Positions 28,271 to 35,434 of a stretch of 64,000 nt of DNA are shown one piece after another (positions within the stretch are counted from its first letter, which is position 1; each line of letters opens with the position of its first letter). Source of the DNA: Selenomonadaceae bacterium. Its GTDB lineage: Bacteria; Bacillota; Negativicutes; Selenomonadales; Selenomonadaceae. The position numbers and the translations under genes were made by a program. The notes below the pieces were generated by a model, which was not told the origin of the DNA, searched no databases, and saw only the letters and a list, made by a program, of their open reading frames with translations. The stretch covers positions 1-64,000 of the forward strand of contig JAFVEM010000010.1 of the NCBI GenBank assembly GCA_017476005.1, given 5' to 3'.

Positions 28271-28462
28271 TCAAGCCGCTTTGTCTGTACTCAGCATAGC
28301 CGCGAGGTCTGCGTCTGTGCAATGGCGCAATGGGTATTCGCCATTTTGCCACTCGTGTTCTTCCACGATATACTCTACATACCCGTTTACATAATGTTTA
28401 TCCACAATGGTTCCGATTTTTCCGCTGGCCTTAATTATGACCTCATCAAGTTCGTCGAACAT
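28271..28462 (-). CDS. Small protein of unknown function (63 aa)
   Basis: This 63-residue acidic protein starts MFDELDEVIIKASGKIG and ends MLSTDKAA, with a β-rich middle (GTIVDKHYVNGYVEYIVEE). GGAGG lies nine bases before the ATG. It overlaps the 3' end of the upstream 119-residue gene by 17 bp and is followed 33 bp later by csoR, so a three-gene unit is likely. I do not recognise the family. Confidence 0.6.
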   Translation of the reverse strand: MFDELDEVIIKASGKIGTIVDKHYVNGYVEYIVEEHEWQNGEYPLRHCTDADLAAMLSTDKAA

Positions 28463-28805
28463 ATTTTTCGCCTCCTTTGTCTCGGTACGCCGTAATAAAA
28501 CGAGGTAAGGGACTCATCGTATCTATTCTCCAAACGGTTTTAAAAGTACGCTTCTTTACTCTGCCTAGGTACATATATTTGATAAACTCCACCGCACCGT
28601 CAGCATACAGACAACACTCTCGTGCAGTCTGTATGTCAAACTGTCTTTCTATCTCTTGGAAAAGTAATTGCCCATCGCCACTAGCATAACCAATATCTGC
28701 AAATTCAGGATAGTGTACTCTCCTGTCACTTAGCAAATAATTTTCGATTTTATTTAGCGTCACACATATCTTATCAGATGGGTATATCTCCTGTGACAAT
28801 ATCAT
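28446..28805 (-). CDS. Unknown protein (119 aa) from a nearly leaderless transcript
   Basis: This 119-residue soluble protein starts MILSQEIYPSDKIC and ends GGEKYVRRT; no known motif is visible. A strong promoter at 28816-28844 would start the message only about four bases before the ATG at 28805. The mRNA is therefore almost leaderless, and no normal ribosome site precedes it. A longer frame to 28874 would begin inside or beyond the promoter. It is more A+T-rich than its neighbours. Confidence 0.5.
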   Translation of the reverse strand: MILSQEIYPSDKICVTLNKIENYLLSDRRVHYPEFADIGYASGDGQLLFQEIERQFDIQTARECCLYADGAVEFIKYMYLGRVKKRTFKTVWRIDTMSPLPRFITAYRDKGGEKYVRRT

Positions 28806-28815
28806 CACCCAGTTT

Positions 28816-28844
28816 ATTCTAACATACATAGTAAATACCGTCAA
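28816..28844 (-). promoter_or_regulatory. Promoter for the 28805-27941 gene set
   Basis: TTGACG (28844-28839), 17 bp, TAGAAT (28821-28816) on the minus strand. It is back to back with the permease promoter at 28869-28897. Confidence 0.7.
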
Positions 28845-28868
28845 TAATACGCTCAGCAAAAACGGATA

Positions 28869-28897
28869 TTGCAAACTTCTACAAAACCAAATATAAT
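28869..28897 (+). promoter_or_regulatory. Promoter of the purine permease gene
   Basis: TTGCAA (28869-28874), 17 bp, TATAAT (28892-28897). Just after it, GGGCGAC-GTGG-GTCGCCC forms a perfect hairpin at about 28898-28915, which would sit at the very 5' end of the message. It does not match the purine riboswitch. Confidence 0.7.
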
Positions 28898-28956
28898 GGG
28901 CGACGTGGGTCGCCCACAGGTTTATCCTCAGACTGTTAAGGAGGAATTATTGACGC

Positions 28957-30318
28957 ATGGAAAAATTCTTTGAACTCCGGGAGCGTGGGAGCGATGTGCG
29001 GACGGAGGTCATGGCGGGAATTACCACTTTTATGACCATGGCTTACATCCTCGCGGTAAATCCCATTATCCTCGGCGCTACCGGCATGGATAGCGGCGCG
29101 ATCTTTACGGCCACCGCTCTCATCTCGGGACTGGCCACTTGCTTTATGGCGTTCGTGGCTAATATGCCCTTGGCTCTGTCGGCCGGCATGGGGCTGAACG
29201 CCTACTTTGCTTACACCGTGGTCTTAACCATGGGCTACACTTGGGAGCAAGCTTTGGCGGCTGTCTTCGTGGAAGGTATCATTTTTATTTTTCTGTCCCT
29301 CATCAATATCCGGGAGGCCATTTTTAACGCCATCCCTCCTACTTTAAAAATAGCCGTATCCGTGGGTATCGGTTTTTTCATCGCCTTTTTGGGACTCCAG
29401 AGCGCTCATATAGTGGTAGATGGCCCCACCCTCGTTACCCTCTTCTCCTTTCGCAAATCCCTCGAAACCGGAACTTTTGCCACCGAGGGCATCACGGCGC
29501 TCCTAGCGCTTATCGGGATTCTCATTATGGCTTTCCTCGTGATAAAACAAGTGAAGGGCGCGATTTTGTGGGGCATACTCCTGACTTGGATGCTGGGGAT
29601 GTTGTGCCAACTCGTGGGTATCTATGTGCCGAATCCGGCGCAAGGGTACTTTGACCTTTTTCCCATGGGGATTGTTGCCTTGCCGGCCAGCCTCTCTCCC
29701 ACTTTGCTACAGCTGGATTTCAGCTCCCTGATGACCTTTAATTTTGTCACTGTTTTACTGGCCTTCCTGTTCGTGGATTTATTCGACACCTTGGGAACGG
29801 TGATCGGTTGCGCCTCGCGCGCTAATCTCCTCACGGCGGACGGCAGATTGCCGCAAATAAAACGAGTGCTTCTGGCCGATGCCATAGGCACCACCGCCGG
29901 GGCTTTGGCCGGTACTTCCACCGTTACTACTTTCGTGGAATCCTCCTCCGGTATCGCCGAAGGGGGCAAGACGGGACTCACGGCGCTCACCGTAGCTGTT
30001 CTCTTTTTGCTGGCGCTGTTCCTCTCCCCGATTTTTCTGGCCATTCCCGCTTTCGCCACGGCGCCCGCTTTGGTCATTGTGGGCTTTTTGATGTTGCAAC
30101 AGGTGGGTAAAATCGACTGGATGGGCAGTCCCACCGAGGCCATTCCCTCCTTCATCACCATTTTCGCCATGCCCTTCATGTATTCCATCTCCGAGGGCAT
30201 CTGCTTCGGCATTATTTCCTACACAATTTTGAACTTCCTCGCCGGAAAAACCGACAAACTTAGCCCCCTCATGTACATCTTGGCAATAGTGTTCGTGTTA
30301 AGATATATTTACTTGTAA
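28957..30318 (+). CDS. Guanine/hypoxanthine/adenine permease (NCS2, AzgA-like)
   Basis: The 453-residue membrane protein has about 12 hydrophobic segments and the AzgA-branch signatures VMAGITTFMTMAYILAVNP, LSAGMGLNAYFAYTV, FVDLFDTLGTVIGCA and GTSTVTTFVESSSGIAEGG. Members import purine bases with protons. The ATG at 28957 is 12 bases after AAGGAGG. The transcript ends in a large head-to-head pair of the GGGGCTTTGCCCC repeats. The gene stands alone with its own promoter. Confidence 0.92.
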   Translation: MEKFFELRERGSDVRTEVMAGITTFMTMAYILAVNPIILGATGMDSGAIFTATALISGLATCFMAFVANMPLALSAGMGLNAYFAYTVVLTMGYTWEQALAAVFVEGIIFIFLSLINIREAIFNAIPPTLKIAVSVGIGFFIAFLGLQSAHIVVDGPTLVTLFSFRKSLETGTFATEGITALLALIGILIMAFLVIKQVKGAILWGILLTWMLGMLCQLVGIYVPNPAQGYFDLFPMGIVALPASLSPTLLQLDFSSLMTFNFVTVLLAFLFVDLFDTLGTVIGCASRANLLTADGRLPQIKRVLLADAIGTTAGALAGTSTVTTFVESSSGIAEGGKTGLTALTVAVLFLLALFLSPIFLAIPAFATAPALVIVGFLMLQQVGKIDWMGSPTEAIPSFITIFAMPFMYSISEGICFGIISYTILNFLAGKTDKLSPLMYILAIVFVLRYIYL

Positions 30319-30324
30319 TTTTTT

Positions 30325-30485
30325 CTTGGGGCTTTGCCCCAAACCCTACCAAAGGGTTTCACCCTCTGGACTCCCAGCAGGGAGCATTGCCCCCTGCACC
30401 CCTATTATGGGATTCCAAAGGGCGAAGTCCTTTGGCAGAGTCAAGGGACAGAGTCCCTTGTGGGGTTTGGGGCAAAGCCCCAATA
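30325..30485. repeat. Head-to-head pair of GGGGCTTTGCCCC-family repeats
   Basis: A plus-orientation copy (from 30325) meets a minus-orientation copy ending GGGGCAAAGCCCC near 30482. The whole 160 bp can fold into one long branched hairpin between the permease gene and the convergent phosphatase gene, and probably acts as a transcript end in both directions. Confidence 0.75.
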
Positions 30486-30538
30486 TTTTATAAATAAAGG
30501 CTGCGACGAAAGCGTCTGCTTTCGCCACAGCCTCGTTT

Positions 30539-31309
30539 TTATGCTTGCCAAAGCTGGCCGCTCAGGAAATCCCGACAGGAAATGCGCCCACCCGTCAAAT
30601 ATGAACCGGTGTCCATGAAAATAATATTGTCCCTCTGGGGAAGGTGTACCGGTTTAGGGTCATCGCGCAAAGAGGCCGCAAGTCCCTCGTCGCCGCCGTT
30701 GTCCAGCACGAAGTACTTAAGGTACTGGACGGGGGTGTGGCCTACCACGAAAGTCCGCCCCTCAAAAGCACCCGCCGGCAAACGGTCGTAAAATTCCTCC
30801 CGGTGCCAAACCAAATCCATTTCCTTCTGCTCGTTTAGAGGACGCGAAGGATCCACTCCGCCATGGGTGAAGAAATAAACCCGACCGCCTATGTCCATTT
30901 CATAGGTGTAGGGGAGGCTGGCCACAAACTCAAAGACTTTGGCCATATATCCCGGCTCCTTGGCTTCTCGTTTTTTCAAGGCACTATAAGTACCTTGGCC
31001 GCCGTTTTGCCCGTACATCCAGGAATCTTTATGCTGCGTCGGTTCCTTGACCTTGCCGTCCAGATTGCCGAAGAAAAGATCCATCATCCACTCGTGATTG
31101 CCCATCAAGGTCACCACTTGGTTGGATTTGGCCTTTAAGTCCATTATGTAATCCAAAGTGGCAGTCACGTCCTCGCCGCGATCCACATAATCCCCCAAGA
31201 AGATAATGAAATCACGAGTGGGATCCGGCTTGACCTTCGCGAGGAGAGCTGAAAATTTAGCGTAGCAAGCGTGAATATCGCCAAAAACCAATACGCGCTC
31301 ATAAGCCAT
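30539..31309 (-). CDS. PPP-type metallophosphoesterase (serine/threonine phosphatase-like)
   Basis: The 256-residue protein carries the whole PPP motif series: FGDIHACY (GDxH), LGDYVDRGED (GDxVDRG), LMGNHEWM (GNHE), FFTHGGVDP and VVGHTPVQY. These bind two metals for phosphate ester hydrolysis. It may be a protein phosphatase or a diadenosine tetraphosphatase-like enzyme; sequence alone does not decide. ATG at 31309 (MAYERVLVF) is preferred over a GTG three codons earlier on ribosome-site spacing. It is followed on the same strand by nothing closer than the repeat pair. Confidence 0.88.
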   Translation of the reverse strand: MAYERVLVFGDIHACYAKFSALLAKVKPDPTRDFIIFLGDYVDRGEDVTATLDYIMDLKAKSNQVVTLMGNHEWMMDLFFGNLDGKVKEPTQHKDSWMYGQNGGQGTYSALKKREAKEPGYMAKVFEFVASLPYTYEMDIGGRVYFFTHGGVDPSRPLNEQKEMDLVWHREEFYDRLPAGAFEGRTFVVGHTPVQYLKYFVLDNGGDEGLAASLRDDPKPVHLPQRDNIIFMDTGSYLTGGRISCRDFLSGQLWQA

Positions 31310-31327
31310 GACTATCACCAGTCCTTT

Positions 31328-31981
31328 CTAAATGGCCACGTTAAACCAGCTGTCCATGACATCGCTGAAACTGGGCAGGTGCTTAAAGAATTCTTTTTTG
31401 TCCTTGTCCTTCATGTAACCCAGCACCCCGGCGTAAATATTATCCTCCACGCTGCCGGGGACAAGGTTCTCCCAGTTGCGTCCGTCGTATTCCCGTTCCT
31501 TGATGGCGTTCTGGGGCTGCCCCGTCACTTCCAGCTCGCACAGGAACTGAATCTGGCGGCGGCTTGGCCACAGGTAGTAATGTTCCATGTAGTATTTTTG
31601 GGGATAGCTGTACTCGCCGGCCTTTTCCACCATTTTAATCCACACGTCGATGATTTTCTCGGTTTTGGAGTAAGGCAAGGTTTGCCAACCGGCGTTCTGG
31701 GTATCCATTAAGTAGAGGAAATTGTCGTCCTGATGAATGACTTGGAAGCGTTCTTTCGGCTTTTTCTCCTCCTGCTTGCCGGTGGCAGGACGAGCAGCGG
31801 CGGCGCTGGCATTCCTTCTCTCTTTTTGTCGCTTCAGCCAGCCATCGGGGTCTTTAGAGTAACTGTCAGAATCGCTGGCGAACCAAGCGTCGGCATTGGT
31901 GTCGTCGGAGGCGGCCTGAGCTGCGCCGCTGAAGGTCACCAAGGTAAAAACCAGCAACAATATATAGGCAGTTTTCTTCAT
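31328..31981 (-). CDS. Secreted protein of unknown function (217 aa)
   Basis: The protein has a clear signal peptide (KKTAYILLLVFTLVTFSG, cleavage near AQA-ASDD), then a charged linker rich in Asp/Lys/Ala. A compact domain follows (ERFQVIHQDDNFLYLMDTQ, KYYMEHYYLWPSRRQIQFL). GGAG lies ten bases before the ATG. It is just upstream of the phosphatase gene and may share its transcript. I do not recognise the family, but its style resembles envelope proteins of diderm Firmicutes. Confidence 0.6.
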   Translation of the reverse strand: MKKTAYILLLVFTLVTFSGAAQAASDDTNADAWFASDSDSYSKDPDGWLKRQKERRNASAAAARPATGKQEEKKPKERFQVIHQDDNFLYLMDTQNAGWQTLPYSKTEKIIDVWIKMVEKAGEYSYPQKYYMEHYYLWPSRRQIQFLCELEVTGQPQNAIKEREYDGRNWENLVPGSVEDNIYAGVLGYMKDKDKKEFFKHLPSFSDVMDSWFNVAI

Positions 31982-32089
31982 TGTGTATCATCTCCTCGTC
32001 ATGCTTCGACTTGCGTGACTTGCCAATGTTTCTGCACAAATTCGTTGTCGTCGGGGCATTTTCCTGCCGGAAAATAAAAAAAGGGGAAG

Positions 32090-32218
32090 TTTTTTGGCAA
32101 AAACCCTCCAAATGCTGTAATGATTTGCAAGGCATAATGAGGCTTGCCATTTTTAGATGTGCTTCTTATCGCCTTTCCATCCACAGCAATCACGTCACCA
32201 CTGAGGCCAATCGTGTCC
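32090..32218 (-). pseudogene. Fragment of an ISAs1-family transposase
   Basis: The minus strand encodes GDVIAVDGKAIRSTSKNGK followed by PHYALQIITAFGG, the region around the first catalytic Asp of ISAs1-family DDE transposases. The frame breaks on both sides and no terminal repeats are visible, so this is a decayed scrap. The rest of 31982-32493 holds no other gene; AGGAGG at 32478-32483 is the ribosome site of the following gene. Confidence 0.6.
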
Positions 32219-32493
32219 TACATCATGGCCATATGATGGTCTCTCTGCTACCTTATGCCCGTCGATTACGGCTAACGCCCAATTTAGAGGCTGAGCTAGA
32301 TTTTTAAGAAAAATTTTTCCAAAAAGCAGGAATCATAGAAGAGATGTCGAATTGGCGAGTGGATCAAAGCACTACGACCATGGAAGAGAACGACTTGAGG
32401 ACAACATATGGAACTTCTCCTAATCAGTCAGACTTCTCTCCGGCAGCATTTTATTTCAAATGCTACCTTATTGTATAGGAGGTAATAAAAATT

Positions 32494-33093
32494 ATGCTTA
32501 AATCAAAAAAAGTAGCCACCATCCTCTGCACCATCCTCTTACTCACGACACCAATCGCATCTGCCGCATCCCTCAAACTAACCGATGTACCGCCCATGCA
32601 CTGGGCTTATGACGCTGTGGCACAGCTCTACATTGACGGCTATATCATGCCCAGTAGCGACAACACTTTCCGAGGTGAAGGGAAGGCTACCAGATACGAT
32701 GTGTCCTATATGGTAGGCACTTACCTGAAGAACAAGGGAGCAACGCCTACCAGTAAAACTTTCCCCGATGTACCCACCGGGCATCCGGCTAAGGAGGCAA
32801 TAGCCTATTCTGCCGATGTTATGTCTGGCTACACGGACGGTACATTTCGTGGTGATGAAGAGATTTCGAGATTTCAATTAGCTATGGTGCTTTCGCAACT
32901 CGTAGGCAACGCATCCGCAAACAAAGATTCTTTTAGGGATGTTCCCTCGGATCACTGGGCGTATAGTGCCGTCAATACAGTAGTTAGTAACAAAATAATG
33001 TTAGGCTATGGGGATAACACCTTCCGGGGAAATAACGGTATTACTCGCTATGAATTAGCTCGAATATTTGCCAAGTTTGTTTATACAAGGTAA
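32494..33093 (+). CDS. Mini S-layer-homology protein (three SLH domains only)
   Basis: This 199-residue exported protein has a signal peptide (KKVATILCTILLLTTPIAS-AA) followed by three SLH repeats. They are marked by LTDVPPMHWAYDAVAQL, FPDVPTGHPAKEAIAYS and FRDVPSDHWAYSAVNTV, each with a FRG-x-x-x-x-TRY or SRF end. SLH domains bind pyruvylated wall polymer or peptidoglycan. There is no cargo domain, so it may cap wall sites or act as an adaptor. AGGAGG precedes the ATG. A small secreted protein gene follows at once. Confidence 0.9.
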   Translation: MLKSKKVATILCTILLLTTPIASAASLKLTDVPPMHWAYDAVAQLYIDGYIMPSSDNTFRGEGKATRYDVSYMVGTYLKNKGATPTSKTFPDVPTGHPAKEAIAYSADVMSGYTDGTFRGDEEISRFQLAMVLSQLVGNASANKDSFRDVPSDHWAYSAVNTVVSNKIMLGYGDNTFRGNNGITRYELARIFAKFVYTR

Positions 33094-33115
33094 AGCTATG
33101 AGAGAGGATATTGAG

Positions 33116-33403
33116 ATGATGTTTAGAAGGGTTTTAGGGCTGACCATTGGAACATTGTTCTTTTCAGTGCAGTGCTTTGCCATGACATTTTCGCAACCGA
33201 AGGAAATTGGAAATATAAGCGGTACTCCGCAAGGTGGATTTATCATAGAAGGAGCAACGCTGAATAATGGAACCTCGTATAAAAACTGCAAATTAGATGG
33301 ACAGTGGGGTCGCTTATACGAAACAGGCGTGGCTGTCTTCGGGAATGGGGATAATGCGCAAGCCAGTAACTTCTTCGCACTAGTGTCTGCGCTGGTAATG
33401 TAA
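33116..33403 (+). CDS. Small secreted protein of unknown function (95 aa)
   Basis: The protein begins with a signal peptide (FRRVLGLTIGTLFFSVQCFA) and a mature part of about 70 residues: MTFSQPKEIGNISGTPQGG to FALVSALVM. ATG at 33116 has AGAGG eight bases upstream; in-frame starts at 33098 or 33119 are possible. It follows the SLH gene by 22 bp. No family is recognised, and its end adjoins a stretch of gene remnants, so it may itself be truncated. Confidence 0.45.
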   Translation: MMFRRVLGLTIGTLFFSVQCFAMTFSQPKEIGNISGTPQGGFIIEGATLNNGTSYKNCKLDGQWGRLYETGVAVFGNGDNAQASNFFALVSALVM

Positions 33404-33846
33404 TAAGATGTCTCGCTCGTTGTTTTGCCGCCGGCGGTCACAATCCCGTTCAATGCTGAAAAAGCTACGCAGTCCCGGCCAGTCATGCCGTTCTTGGAGC
33501 CAGCGGACATCATCTACTTTCTTGCAGATGGGCGGCAGTATTTTGCCTCGGTGCCTTTGGGCAACCGGCAATAACACCGACGGCGCAAGCGGCGGAAATT
33601 GACGTTATTTCCATCAACGAGGATGACAACGTTGGAATCTGCCATACCGGGGACAGACCTGCACATAAACCCCGACGACCTGAAAAATTTACGCCATTCC
33701 TACCGCTATTTAGCCTATACACGCATCCAAGCCGGGGGGCAGGTATCAGATGACCTGTTGGGCATTGACCGCCCGGAGGATATGAAGCGCGTCTATGAAG
33801 AGGCCGAGGCGTGGGTGCAAGGTAATTGATAAAGGAGCCAAGAACC
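33404..33846 (+). other. Stretch of decayed coding sequence
   Basis: Directly after the small secreted gene, the plus strand reads in frame without a start: FNAEKATQSRPVMPF and then FLADGRQYFASVPLGNRQ stop (to about 33572). In another frame, 33620-33829 reads PDDLKNLRHSYRYLAYTRI and DDLLGIDRPEDMKRVYEEAE, ending AWVQGN stop. Neither piece has a complete start or known family. Together with the transposase scrap to the left and the aldo/keto fragment to the right, the region looks like eroded genes. Confidence 0.4.
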
Positions 33847-33912
33847 ATGACTGACATAAAACGTTTAGGACTCGGCTGTATGGGCATGAGTCGGCACAAT
33901 CAAAGAGGATAA
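33847..33912 (+). pseudogene. Aldo/keto reductase, N-terminal fragment
   Basis: A 21-residue frame starts MTDIKRLGLGCMGMSRHNQ and stops. The RLGLGCMGMS motif is the N-terminal strand of aldo/keto reductases. It has a good ribosome site (AAAGGAG, nine bases upstream), but the remainder of the roughly 300-residue enzyme is gone and the EIIB-ROK gene starts 25 bp later. It is probably the stump of a deletion. Confidence 0.6.
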
Positions 33913-33937
33913 CGCCGTCAAAGGGGGCTTTTACGAC

Positions 33938-35356
33938 TTGATTGAAACATTCAAAAAGATAATTTTGGCCAAGGCAAATGCGGATATAGCGATGACGGCG
34001 ACGGAGGACAAGATATCGCTTAAAGCCGCCCATGCCGAGGGGGAAATCAATTTTTATCGACTGGCCACGGTCATTGTGGAAATGTCCGTCAAAAGCCTCA
34101 TCGACGGCGAGAATAAATTTTATCTCCATTTTGAGTTAAAAGACCTAGCCCATGCCGAGGAACTTTTGGCAGAAATGCTGGACACCTTGGCGGACATCAA
34201 GGAACACCACAAGCTCAAAATTTTGCTCTGTTGTACCGGCGGTCTTACCACCGGCTATTTCGGCGACAAACTTAACGAGGCGGCGAGGCTCCTCTCTTTG
34301 GACTTTACCTTTAACGCCGTACCCTTTCCGAAACTTTACACCGAGGGCGTTAGCTATGACGTGATTTTACTGGCGCCCCAGATAGCCTTTCAGTATCAAA
34401 AAGTTTGCGCCATGCTGCCGGACAAATTTGTGCGGAAAATTCCCCCCAAGATTTTCGCCGCTTACGACGTAGGGGCGGCGGTGGCCTTTGTGCAAGCCGA
34501 ACTGAAGAAAGAACGGGTGGCAAGCACCGGGTATGCGGAGGCGCAAGGGGTGGATCACGCGCTCAAGGCCGATGCCAAGATACTTTCCATCGCGCTCATG
34601 CCCTTCTATGGCGAGGCGCGGCGCACCCGTATCGCCTACCGCATTTATCAGCGAGGCAAGGTTATTCACGAAGAAAGGGTCATCAAGGGTCGCTTTAACG
34701 TGGTGCGCGATATTGAGGACATTTTGGATACAGTGTCTGTGCGTTGCATGAAATATGACGCGGTAGGCATTGCCTTGCCCGGTATCGTTCGCGACGGGCG
34801 GCTGGACTTACACACCTTCATCGACCCGGAATTTAACCTCCACGAGCATTTGGAGCAAAAATATCGCGTCCCCATCATCATCGAAAACAACGCTAACGCC
34901 GCCGCCCTCGGCTACTGGGCGCAACAAACCGAAGCGCAAAACATGATCTTTATGTCCCAGCCCCGGGGCTACACCGTGGGCGGCCAAGGGATAATTTTGA
35001 ACGGTAAACTGTGGCGAGGCTGTCATAATGTTGCCGGCGAAACGAAATTCGTTTGCTTCAAGGTCTTGACCAAGGATGAATGGGAGCGACATACCGAACC
35101 TGATTCGGAACGCATTTACGATATGCTTCTCTTTCAAATCACCGCCGGCATAGCCGTGATGGATCCCGAACTCATCTGCGTTCGCAGCGAAATGGCCACC
35201 GACATGGAAAAAATCGCCGCTAGGCTCCAAGAATACATTCCCACCCCTTACCTCCCCAAATTCCGCCACGTCACCGAGGTGGAAATGAGCGAATGCATCA
35301 TGCTGGGGCAAATGCTGTTGTGTTTGGAAGTACTGCAATCGCGGACGGGCAGTTAA
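33938..35356 (+). CDS. PTS EIIB-like / ROK domain fusion protein
   Basis: This 472-residue cytoplasmic protein has three parts. Residues 1-90 are an unassigned α/β domain (INFYRLATVIVEMSVKSLID). Residues 93-190 look like a lactose/cellobiose-type PTS EIIB domain with the loop CCTGGLTTG (Cys99 at the phosphocysteine place) and VILLAPQIAFQ. Residues about 215-472 are a ROK domain (YDAVGIALPGIVRDGR, IIENNANAAALGYW). The ROK catalytic Asp, normally in ENDANAAA, is Asn318 here. The zinc-binding GCxCGxxGC motif is also missing; the matching place reads RGCHNVAGETKF. This points to a sugar-sensing or regulatory role rather than a sugar kinase. The start is TTG at 33938, ten bases after AAAGGGGG. No PTS EIIC lies beside it. 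Confidence 0.7.
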   Translation: MIETFKKIILAKANADIAMTATEDKISLKAAHAEGEINFYRLATVIVEMSVKSLIDGENKFYLHFELKDLAHAEELLAEMLDTLADIKEHHKLKILLCCTGGLTTGYFGDKLNEAARLLSLDFTFNAVPFPKLYTEGVSYDVILLAPQIAFQYQKVCAMLPDKFVRKIPPKIFAAYDVGAAVAFVQAELKKERVASTGYAEAQGVDHALKADAKILSIALMPFYGEARRTRIAYRIYQRGKVIHEERVIKGRFNVVRDIEDILDTVSVRCMKYDAVGIALPGIVRDGRLDLHTFIDPEFNLHEHLEQKYRVPIIIENNANAAALGYWAQQTEAQNMIFMSQPRGYTVGGQGIILNGKLWRGCHNVAGETKFVCFKVLTKDEWERHTEPDSERIYDMLLFQITAGIAVMDPELICVRSEMATDMEKIAARLQEYIPTPYLPKFRHVTEVEMSECIMLGQMLLCLEVLQSRTGS

Positions 35357-35391
35357 AGACCATGTAATCGCCACGTTGCAATTTTTGCCCA

Positions 35392-35430
35392 CCAAAAAAG
35401 ATTGGAGCGAACATCGCCCCAATCTTTTTT
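35392..35430. terminator. Bidirectional terminator between convergent genes
   Basis: AAAAAAGATTGGAGCGA (from about 35394) pairs with TCGCCCCAATCTTTTTT across an ACA loop. T-runs flank both sides, so it can end both the EIIB-ROK gene and the OatA-like gene. Confidence 0.85.
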
Positions 35431-35434
35431 GGTA

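Noticed and set aside
28898-28956. Purine riboswitch before the purine permease gene
   Set aside because: Only one perfect hairpin is present. The three-way junction and conserved loops of the purine class are missing.
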